A stretch of 64,000 bases of DNA from Corallococcus soli (GTDB lineage: Bacteria > Myxococcota > Myxococcia > Myxococcales > Myxococcaceae), in the NCBI RefSeq assembly GCF_014930455.1, contig NZ_JAAIYO010000001.1, positions 1,426,001 through 1,490,000 on the forward strand, read 5' to 3'. The position numbers and the translations under genes are program-made. Below the pieces are notes generated by a model. The model did not search any database. It worked only from the letters and a program-made list of their open reading frames with translations, and was not told the DNA's origin. Shown in pieces: positions 26,018 to 34,100 of the stretch. Each line of letters begins with the position of its first letter. The stretch's first letter is position 1.

Positions 26018-26073
26018 CGCTCTTGTGGGGCCCACGTAACTTGCCGCCCCCGCCGTCCTGTTGTGGAGGTTCC

Positions 26074-27120
26074 GTGAGAAGTCTGACGAAGTCCGCCGCC
26101 GCCCTCGCCCTGGTCCTGGCCGCCACCGGCTGCTCGGACCCGGTGGACAAGGCGGCCAAGGCCCGCATCTTCTCTCCGGAGGACCCGCCGAAGGTCGTCG
26201 CCTCCGCGAAGCAGAAGCTGCCGCCGGAGGACGTCGCGGACAACCCCCAGGTGTCGCGCCGCATCCTGGGCATGGACGCCGCGGAGGTCACCGAGCGGCT
26301 GGGCCCGCACTTCTTCCAGTCCACCCTGGGCTACGAGTGGGCCGGCCCCAACGGCAACACCCCCGTGAAGCTCACGGAGACGCGCTCCTTCCGCGCCGGC
26401 CCCGGGGGCGTCAACGGCGACTTCCACGGCATCCTGGAGAACTCCCGGGACCAGGGCCTGGAGGTCATGCGCGTGCAGGGCCAGGTGTTCGCGCGCAACC
26501 GCTACGGCCCGTACCGCCAGCGGCTGCGCGACCGGGGCATGGCCGAGCGCACCCGCACGGAGCTCACCGGCGCCATCCGCGACTTCGACAGCCTCTTCCA
26601 GGGCCGCATCAAGCTGACCCCGGCCGGCACCGTCACCCACGAGGGCCGCACCGCGTGGAAGTACGCCGTGTCCCTGGGCCCCGTCCAGGAGGGCGTCGCC
26701 CCCCAGAAGATGCCCGCCGCGTTCGTGCCCAAGAACGCCGACGAGACGACGAAGCGCCGCGCCAACTTCTTCACCCACCGGATGCCCCGCACGCTGGAGG
26801 GCGAGGTGCTGGTGGACGCGGACACGTCCGTGGTCCTCAAGGCCCGGCTGGACGGCCGGATCGGCGTGCCCCAGGAGAAGACCCCGGAGGCGGCCGAGCT
26901 GCGCATGACGCTGGAGTCCAGCCTGACGGAGATTGGCAAGGACCCGAAGCTCGCGCCGCCCCAGGACTTCCTGCCGGACGCGGACAAGCCCCAGGGCATC
27001 GCGGACGCGCTGGACGCCTTCGGCATCCCGCGCGGCAAGGCCGGTGATTCGCCCTCCACCCCCGGGACGACCCCCGCGAGCGCCGCCCCGGAGCCCGAGG
27101 ACGAGGGCGAGGGCAACTGA
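26074..27120 (+). CDS. Putative periplasmic lipoprotein
   Basis: The 348-residue protein begins with a GTG at 26074 after TGGAGGT and has a lipoprotein signal with the lipobox LAATGC. The mature protein has no repeats I recognise; it contains a conserved-looking core (LTETRSFRAGPGGVNGDFHG, RNRYGPYRQRLRDRGMAERT) and a Pro/Asp/Glu-rich end. It might be a LolA-like or envelope stress protein, but nothing in it supports a specific function. A long in-frame extension from 24871 overlaps gcdH and was rejected. Confidence 0.7.
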   Translation: MRSLTKSAAALALVLAATGCSDPVDKAAKARIFSPEDPPKVVASAKQKLPPEDVADNPQVSRRILGMDAAEVTERLGPHFFQSTLGYEWAGPNGNTPVKLTETRSFRAGPGGVNGDFHGILENSRDQGLEVMRVQGQVFARNRYGPYRQRLRDRGMAERTRTELTGAIRDFDSLFQGRIKLTPAGTVTHEGRTAWKYAVSLGPVQEGVAPQKMPAAFVPKNADETTKRRANFFTHRMPRTLEGEVLVDADTSVVLKARLDGRIGVPQEKTPEAAELRMTLESSLTEIGKDPKLAPPQDFLPDADKPQGIADALDAFGIPRGKAGDSPSTPGTTPASAAPEPEDEGEGN

Positions 27121-27307
27121 GGTCCTCCTGAAGCCTCCCTGTGCTCCAGGCCGTTGGAAGCCCCACGGCTTCCGGCCTGGACGCATCGCGCCATCCTGGC
27201 TGTGACGGCCATGTCCTGGCGGGCCGTCCCCCGGAGGGCGCCTCTCCCGCAAGTGCCTGATGCGGCTGGGGGTTCCCCCTGGCCCTGGCCTTGCTCTGGG
27301 GGTGGGC

Positions 27308-27850
27308 ATGTCCCGCTCCGCCCCCCTCCTGGCGTGCTGCGCGGCCGTGCTGTTCGCGGCCCCGGCGCCCGCTGAACCTCCCCGCAGCCTGGGCATCACC
27401 GTGGCCCCGCTGGGGGCCTACGTCCTCAAGGGCGAGGAGGTGGGGCGCACCATGGGGTACAGCGCGGGCCTGGGCTGGGCGTACCGCAAGGCGGGGGCGG
27501 TGCTGGAGGTGGGCGGACACCTGGCGTCCAGCCGGCACCTGACGGAGGTGACGCCCATGTCGGTGCGCTACGTGCCGCTGGGGGATACCCGGGTGCGGCC
27601 CTTCCTGGGCATGGGGGCCAGCCTGCTGGTGCCCCACGCGAGGCCCCAGCCCGCGGCCCCGGACGCCCTGGGCAGCCGCGTCCTCCAGGTGGGGCTGGAG
27701 TTCTCCGGCGGCGTGGGGCTGGAGCTGGGCCAGGACCTCTTCCTCTCCGCCGAGGCCCGCTACCAGAACTTCGCGGCGGACGGCGACCCCTTCTCCGGCG
27801 ACCGGCAGACCCTCACGTCCCTGTACCTGGGGATGGGGATGCGGCTGTAG
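27308..27850 (+). CDS. Small exported beta-barrel-like protein
   Basis: The 180-residue protein starts at ATG 27308 with a signal peptide ending near APA-EP. It has alternating hydrophobic strands and Gly-rich turns (LGITVAPLGAYVLKGEEVGR, VRPFLGMGASLLVPH, VGLEFSGGVGLELGQDL) ending in an aromatic/Leu C-terminal strand LYLGMGMRL, as in eight-stranded outer-membrane barrels. It probably sits in the outer membrane. The family is not named. An in-frame start at 27260 is less likely because it precedes the signal. Confidence 0.65.
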   Translation: MSRSAPLLACCAAVLFAAPAPAEPPRSLGITVAPLGAYVLKGEEVGRTMGYSAGLGWAYRKAGAVLEVGGHLASSRHLTEVTPMSVRYVPLGDTRVRPFLGMGASLLVPHARPQPAAPDALGSRVLQVGLEFSGGVGLELGQDLFLSAEARYQNFAADGDPFSGDRQTLTSLYLGMGMRL

Positions 27851-27998
27851 CAGGTGGGGTGGGTCGCTACAGATTGGCAGCGACCTGTTGGAAGAAATTT
27901 TGACGGCCCTCTTGCGTCCCCTACAATCCTCGTCGGTTGCGGCCCAGACGCATCTGACATGCTCGGGTGTTCAGGCGTGCACAACGAAGGGAGCGGAG

Positions 27999-28355
27999 AT
28001 GGAGCGCAAGGTCGGAAGTAGCACGTTGACCGCGAAAGAGGTCAAGGCGGCGCTGGAGAAGTCCACCACGCTGACGGCCGAGGAGGAGAAGGCCCTGCGC
28101 ATGCGGCATGGCGCGGGTGCTTCCAGCCCGAGCGCGCCGCTGCCCCGCGCCGCGGGTGCCAACGCGGAGCTGGCCGACGAGCTGCTCGTCATCGAGATGC
28201 AGCTCATGAAGGCGATGCGCGCGCGCACCGGCCAGACGCGCACGGCGGCCAACGCCTCCAAGGCGCCCGCCGCTGCGGCGGTCCGGACGCGCGAGGCTCC
28301 GGCCAACGCGACGAAGGACAAGATCGTCCGCGCGCTGCGCACCAAGAAGAAGTAG
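27999..28355 (+). CDS. Small basic protein, 118 residues
   Basis: The ATG at 27999 is preceded by GGGAGCGGAG. The N-terminal 60 residues read LTAKEVKAALEKSTTLTAEE, a helical Lys/Glu/Thr-rich pattern, and then MQLMKAMRARTGQT and a Lys-rich end (KIVRALRTKKK). The protein is basic overall and may bind nucleic acid. No family is recognised and the function is unknown. Confidence 0.55.
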   Translation: MERKVGSSTLTAKEVKAALEKSTTLTAEEEKALRMRHGAGASSPSAPLPRAAGANAELADELLVIEMQLMKAMRARTGQTRTAANASKAPAAAAVRTREAPANATKDKIVRALRTKKK

Positions 28356-28390
28356 GCGCGCAGGCGTTGTGTACAGGGGGCGTGAAGCCC

Positions 28391-29911
28391 CTACTGGTTG
28401 AGGATGGCCACGAGGCGCGCTCCCGCCTCGGGCAACGCCAACGGCGTGCCCGAGACCTCCGTGGCCAGTCCCTCGGCGTCGGTGGCGCCGCCCCGCGCGA
28501 ACTGGCCCTTGAGCCAGGCGAACGCGGCGGGGTTGCGCCAGAAGTCCTCGTTGAACCGCTCCAGGAGGTGCGCGGTGAGCCGGGTCTCCAGGGCCCAGGC
28601 CCGCAGGTAGCGGGTGACGTAGAGCTGCGAGTCCACGTCATGCAGGAAGAAGCCCGGGTGCGGCTGCGCGAAGAGGGCGCGGCGCTGGCCGTCGGCGTAT
28701 TCGTCCGCGCGCTCAGCGGAGGCGCCCTTCGTGGACAGGGACAGCTCGTAGGACAGCTTCGCGCAGTGGCGGCGCAGCACGGCCAGGGCCTGGAACGCGG
28801 ACAGCCGGATGACGTCCTTCACCGTGCCGGACGGCAGGTGCAGGTAGCGCTTGAGCCAGGGGGGAGACAGCAGCAGCCGCTCGAAGGTGGCCGCGTAGGC
28901 CTCCGTGACGGAGGCGTCTCCCAGCCGGCGCAGCTCCGTGGGGGCGTCCTCGTCCACGTGGGCCAGGTGCCAGGCGTGGCCCAGCTCGTGGAGCAGGTCG
29001 CCCAGCGCGTCCATGCCGCTCCGGGGCTGGAGGACGAGCCGGATCTCATCCGGCACGCGGACGGCGGCGACGAAGGGGCGCGATGCCTTGCCCGGCCGGG
29101 CCTCGTCGTCCAGGCGGATGCGTCCCCCCGCGTCGGGGCGCAGGCCCCAGTCGGACAGCCAGCGCATCACGGCGGGGAGGGTGTCCTCGCGGCGGAAGTG
29201 CGCGTCCATCCACGGCGCGCGCAGGGCGGCCTGCACGTCGTGGCGCCGGGCCTCGCCGCCGGGCAGGGCGCGCAGGTCCGGCTCCAGCTTGCGCAGCACG
29301 TAGCCCAGCACGTCGCGGTAGGCGTCCTCGGTGCGCCGGAGGGTCTCCTCGGCGGCCTCCGCGAGCTTCCCCGCGTCGATGCCGGTGACGTCCTGGCGCA
29401 GGGCGGGGTAGTTCGGGAAGCCGAGCAGCTCCGCGGTCTGGAGGGCGGCGTCGCGCCGGTCGCCATAGGCGCCCCGGTGGTCCCACAGGAAGTTGCCGGC
29501 GCCGCTCTCCAGGAGGGCGCGGCGGGCGCGGTTGGATTCGCGGGGAATCTGGGCCAGCGCCTGGGCCAGCGACAGCGTCTGGTCGTCGGCGGGGATGTGC
29601 GAATGCGCCTCCGCCGCGACGACGGCCTCTCCGGCCCGGGCGGCGAGGGACTCCTCCACCTGGGTGGCGATGAGCTCCCGCACGAGCGTGATGCGGCGCA
29701 CCGCCAGGGTGTCGTCGCGGAGGCGGGCCTTGGCGAGCGCCTCGTTGGCGGCGGCGAAGGTCTCCGGCGAGGACAGCTCCGGGAACGAGGCGTGGAGGTG
29801 CGCGACGGGGAGGTCCGGGGCGAGCCCGGCGCCGTAGCGATATTGGAGGGTGGCCAGCTCGGCGAGGAAATCCTCGAGCCGCGACCGGACGGTATGCAGG
29901 GGACGGTCCAT
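28391..29911 (-). CDS. M3-like zinc metallopeptidase
   Basis: The 506-residue protein has the metalloprotease motif H308-E309-x-x-H312 (LLHELGHAWH) and a downstream E337 in SVTEAYAATFE, 25 residues after the second His, which matches the gluzincin geometry of M3-like (thimet/oligopeptidase) enzymes. The N-terminal half is long and helical, as in M3 family proteins. No signal peptide is seen, so it is likely a cytoplasmic oligopeptidase-like enzyme, possibly a diverged subfamily. The start is the ATG at 29911 after a weak ribosome site. It is divergent from the coupled micro-ORFs. Confidence 0.78.
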   Translation of the reverse strand: MDRPLHTVRSRLEDFLAELATLQYRYGAGLAPDLPVAHLHASFPELSSPETFAAANEALAKARLRDDTLAVRRITLVRELIATQVEESLAARAGEAVVAAEAHSHIPADDQTLSLAQALAQIPRESNRARRALLESGAGNFLWDHRGAYGDRRDAALQTAELLGFPNYPALRQDVTGIDAGKLAEAAEETLRRTEDAYRDVLGYVLRKLEPDLRALPGGEARRHDVQAALRAPWMDAHFRREDTLPAVMRWLSDWGLRPDAGGRIRLDDEARPGKASRPFVAAVRVPDEIRLVLQPRSGMDALGDLLHELGHAWHLAHVDEDAPTELRRLGDASVTEAYAATFERLLLSPPWLKRYLHLPSGTVKDVIRLSAFQALAVLRRHCAKLSYELSLSTKGASAERADEYADGQRRALFAQPHPGFFLHDVDSQLYVTRYLRAWALETRLTAHLLERFNEDFWRNPAAFAWLKGQFARGGATDAEGLATEVSGTPLALPEAGARLVAILNQ

Positions 29912-29976
29912 GGCGGCGCGGAAGGTAACAGGAAGCCCGCGTCACGGCAGGGACCGCGCGCATAGAGTGTCGCGCC

Positions 29977-30048
29977 ATGTCCTCCCAGCCCGCCGCCTGC
30001 CTGCACGCCGTCCTCACGCCCCTGACGGCAGGGGAGGGCGCGCGATGA
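29977..30048 (+). CDS. Candidate 23-residue leader ORF
   Basis: ATG 29977 opens a frame of 23 codons ending in TGA at 30046-30048, which overlaps the ATG of the next micro-ORF (ATGA). The peptide reads MSSQPAACLHAVLTPLTAGE in its first 20 residues. It is part of a cascade of three coupled starts before the pseudouridine synthase. It may be a leader peptide. Confidence rests on the coupling geometry only. Confidence 0.3.
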   Translation: MSSQPAACLHAVLTPLTAGEGAR

Positions 30049-30119
30049 GGCGACGGACGTCGACGCTCCGGGGGGCGCACGCGGGCCGTGCGCGGGTGGC
30101 GGGAGGGGGCTCGCGATGA
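30045..30119 (+). CDS. Candidate 24-residue ORF, duplicated 5' end of rluA-like gene
   Basis: ATG 30045 follows GGGGAGGG and ends in TGA overlapping the ATG of the pseudouridine synthase. Its sequence (MRRRTSTLRGAHAGRARVAG) matches the start of that enzyme (MKRRTFRSEGAHMGRALAEA), and the DNA of the two starts agrees at about 40 of 58 positions. It is best read as a tandem duplication (71-bp period) of the gene start, whose out-of-frame length left it as a coupled micro-ORF. Confidence 0.45.
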   Translation: MRRRTSTLRGAHAGRARVAGGGSR

Positions 30120-31048
30120 AGCGTCGGACGTTCCGGAGCGAAGGCGCGCACATGGGCCGCGCGCTGGCGGAGGCGGTGGCGGCGGAGCTGGGGCTGTCGG
30201 TGGCGGATGCGCGGCGGCTGGTGGAGGTGGGCGCGGTGTACGTGGCGGGGCGCCGGGCGCGCGACGGGGCCGTGCGCCTCCAGTCAGCGCAGGTGGTGAC
30301 GGTGGTGCTGGAGGAGGCGGGCCAGAGTCCGCTGGAGGCCTCGGGGCCGGCGGCGCCGTTGCGCGTGCTCTTCGAGGACGAGGACGTGCTCGCGGTGGAC
30401 AAGCCCGCGGGCCTGAACGCGCAGCCCACCGAGGGGCGCGTGGGCGCAAGCCTCGTGGACGTCGTGGGCGCGCACCTGGGGCGGCCGGCGGGGCTGGTGC
30501 ATCGGCTGGACCGGGAGACGTCCGGGGTGACGGTGTTCGGCAAGTCGGCGCAGGCCACGTCCGCGCTGGCGGAGGCGTTCCGGGAAGGCACCGCGCGCAA
30601 GCGCTACCTCGCGGCGACGGGGCCGGGACTCCCGGAGGGCGGCACGGTGGACCTGCCCCTGTCGAAGGACCCGTCGCGCCCCGGGCGCTGGCGGGCGACC
30701 CGCGCGGCCAACGGCGTGCCCGCGTGGACGGACTACCGCAGGCTGTTCGCGAGCGACGCGTTCTGCCTGGTGGAGCTGCTGCCCCGCACGGGTCGCACGC
30801 ACCAGCTCCGGGCGCACCTGACCGCGCTGGGGACGCCCATCCTCGGGGACGCGCGCTATGGCGGGGCGGGCAGCGCGGGAGGGCTTCTGGCGCCGCGGTG
30901 CCTGTTGCATGCGCAGGCGCTGGAGCTGGGCCATCCGCGCACGGGCCAGCCGCTGCGCCTGGAGGCCACGGCGCCGGAGGACCTGCGGGCCTTCTTCGTC
31001 GCGGCGGGGGTGCGGATGCCGGAGGGGCCCTTCGGGGACGCCGCCTGA
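30116..31048 (+). CDS. RluA-family pseudouridine synthase
   Basis: The 310-residue enzyme has an N-terminal S4-like RNA-binding domain (about 17-65) and a RluA catalytic domain. The catalytic aspartate is D132 in GLVHRLDRETSG, and the C-terminal motif RTGRTHQLRAHLTALGTPIL is present. It converts uridine to pseudouridine in rRNA or tRNA; the exact target cannot be assigned between RluA, RluC and RluD without tree analysis. Its start is coupled (ATGA) to a micro-ORF that duplicates its own 5' end. Confidence 0.93.
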   Translation: MKRRTFRSEGAHMGRALAEAVAAELGLSVADARRLVEVGAVYVAGRRARDGAVRLQSAQVVTVVLEEAGQSPLEASGPAAPLRVLFEDEDVLAVDKPAGLNAQPTEGRVGASLVDVVGAHLGRPAGLVHRLDRETSGVTVFGKSAQATSALAEAFREGTARKRYLAATGPGLPEGGTVDLPLSKDPSRPGRWRATRAANGVPAWTDYRRLFASDAFCLVELLPRTGRTHQLRAHLTALGTPILGDARYGGAGSAGGLLAPRCLLHAQALELGHPRTGQPLRLEATAPEDLRAFFVAAGVRMPEGPFGDAA

Positions 31049-31127
31049 GCCCGGGCCCGGAATGCCCGGGCGAGGGGGCGCACGGGGTCCCACCGCACGG
31101 CGCATCGTGTGTAGACTGGGAACCTCA

Positions 31128-34100
31128 ATGGGTGGCGGTAGAAACGGCAAGGGTCCTGGGACGCCGGATCCTTCTCCTCGTGGACCGGGACGGGTCCCGC
31201 GAGGAGAGGACGTGCACGGCGCGGTGGGCCCGGTCTGCCAGGAAGCCGTCCGGCTGCTCCGTGAGGGGCAGGCGGCCCGGGCGTACTCCGGGCTGGCCGC
31301 CGCCAGCCGTTCGCTGCCGATGACGCCCAGGTTGGCGGCCGTGCTGGTGCGGTGCGCGCTGAAGGCGGGCACCGAGCGCGCCGTCATCACCCTGCTGGAC
31401 GCGGCGATGGTGGCCGAGCGTGGCGTGGTGCGCCGCGAGGTGCGCCGCCAGTTGTCGAGGGTGCTGCGCCGCACGGGGCAGGAGGCCCGCGCCGCGGCCG
31501 TGCTCAACGGGCTGCTGATGGATGCGCCCGACGACGCCCGGGCCCGGTTCGTGCTGGACGTGCTGCGCGAGCGGCAGGCGAAGGCCGCGACGGCGCGGCG
31601 GACGGCCGAGGAGGACGAAGAGTCCCGGACGAAGACCGTGGAGGTGTCCGCGCTGGCGCTGTCGGATCCAGAGCGTGGGAACACCGTGGTGGAGATGCCC
31701 ACGGCGTCCGTGGCACCGCAGGGCGCCTCGGTGAGGGCCGCGCGAGCGGACACGGTGCAGGTGCCCCTGGGTGAGTGGGCGGGCCTGGGGCGGGCACCGG
31801 CGCGAGGACCGGATTTCCCCTGGGAGGACGAGGGCCCGGGCAAGGCCCGCGTGGTGACGCCGTCGTCTGAAGCTCGGATGCCGGCGACTGCGCCCAAGGG
31901 TCAGCCTGCCGGGGTGGGCGATGCCGGCAGGACGCCCGATCCGGTGCCGGTGTCTTCGCCTGGGGGCCATCCCGAGGGCGGTGGTTCGGGGGCCGCGCCT
32001 GGGGAGGCGGAGGCTTCGGAGCCGGAGGAGGCTTCGGAGCCCGAGGGTGCGGACGAGGCGATGTCGTTCCGTTCGACGGATCTTCCGTTCGTGATGGGAG
32101 ACACCCTCAGGCCCGTGCTCGGAGGCCGGGCTGGTGGCGCGATGGCTGTTCCCGAAGGCATGAAGCCTGCTTCGGAGCTGTCGGAGGCGGCGCAGGCTGA
32201 AGCGTCGCTGGAGCCCCGAGAGGGAGATGTGGCGCTGGCGGTTTCGTCGCCGGTCCTCGCCGCGAACGCGGAGCTGGAAGCCGGGCCGACGTCGGATGCT
32301 TCGCGTGCGGGGACCGAAGACGGCGCCGCGACGGAGGCTGGAGCAGGGCCTGCGGCGGAGTCGCTTCGTTCCATCATTGAAGGCGCGGCGGTGTCGCCGG
32401 ATGTGCCTGGGGCAAGCGCGCGAACGGCATCCGATGGCGTGGAGTCATCGCAGGTGCAGGCGGATGTCCCGCTCGCGGTGGAAGGCTCCCAGCACGCGTC
32501 CGACGCGAAGCCCACGACGTTGGACGTGTCGCAGCGAGTGGATGTTGCGCAGGCGTCCGATGCAGGAGTTGCTGCTTCATCGCGTGTGGATGAGGCGCCA
32601 GCGACTGGCGAGCAGGCTACGGCGTCGAGCACGCCGTCCCTGGTGGATGGGGCCGTTGACGCATCCAGCGCGCCTTCGCCAGTCGGTTCCGCGCAGGCGC
32701 TTGATGAAAGACCTGCTGGAGCCGGCACGGTGTCCCTGGTGGATGGGGTTCAGCCGGTCGACGCATCAAGCCCGTCGGTGGCGGTCGATGTGACGCCGAC
32801 GATGGATGTGCGGTCCACCGGGGCGAGCACCTCTCCGCCAATTGATGTGGCAATCGTCGTTGACGAGAAGTCCGCGACGTCGAGCACCGCTTCGCCAATC
32901 GATCCGGCGCAGGTGCTCGATGCCTCCGCGACCCAGAGCACATCGTCGCTCGGCGTCACGCAAGGCCCTGCCGAACTGTCGAAGGTGGTGCCCGACGTAC
33001 CGGCTCCAGTCGAAACGCCACGGACCGTGGCGGGGCATCCGAAGGAACCGGATGCGCCTTCGATGGAGCCGCGTCCGATGCACGAGGACGCAGCCAGGCC
33101 GACTGCGACGCCCTCCGAACCCACGTCATCGAAGGACTCGGAAGGAAAGCCGTCCGCCCAGAAGACGACCACCGACAAGGACTCCTCGGGTGAGCGCAAG
33201 GCTGCGCGGGTGCTCGACGCAGTGCTGGTTCCGGGCGCTCCCTCGACTGCCTTCGACGCGGACGAGTCAACGTCGGAGATGAGCCCTCCGAGTCCGCCCG
33301 AACCGGTCGTGGCCGGTGCGCCCCCGAAGACGACCGCTGCGGACACGTTCAGGTCGGAGCCACGTCCGCTGAGCGCGGTGCTGGTGGCCGGCGCCCCGGC
33401 GATGTCGTTCGGCGAGGAGGAGCCGACCTCGGAGATCATTCCTCCGGCCCCGGGCGACGCGGCGAAGGACGTTTCGTCAGCCCAGGCGCGTGACGAGAAG
33501 TCGCACGCGCAGCCGCCAGCCTCTTCGCATCGACGGACCACCGTGTTGGTGCCCGCCGCCGCGAACCCCGCTTTCGCCGAGGAGGAGTCGACCTCGGAGA
33601 TGGTCCTGCCTCCGCAGGCGGCCTCGCGGGCCACGCCCTCCACGACGCGCGACTCCGGCCGGTTCCCCTCGGTGACGCCTTCCGGGAAGGGGAGCGACGC
33701 GGCTTCCTCCGTGCCCTCGCAGGAGGACGGCGCGGAGCTGGCCCGCTCACAGCGCGAGGAGTCCCAGCTCATCGCGCGCCGTGCGTGGCGCGAGCTGGCC
33801 CAGCTCTACCTCAAGCGTGCCGACCGCGCGAAGGACGCTCCCGCGCGCGCCGAAGCCCTGACGCGGCTCGCGGAGGTGATGGAGAACGAACTCCAGGACT
33901 CCGCGGGCGCGGCGCGCATGTACCGGGAGATCGTCGAGCTGACCGGCGAGCGCACCGCCTTGCGCGAACAGGTGCGGCTGCTGTCCCTTCGCGAGGACGC
34001 GTCGCTCGTGCGCCGTGCGCTCGACGACGCGATCAAGCGGGCGAGGACGTCCCGCGCCCGGGCCATCGCCCTGCTCACGCGGGGAGAGCGGCAGTTGAAC

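Noticed and set aside
24871-26073. N-terminal extension of the lipoprotein gene at 26074
   Set aside because: It overlaps the end of gcdH and the DUF2058 gene; the GTG at 26074 has a Shine-Dalgarno site and a lipobox follows.
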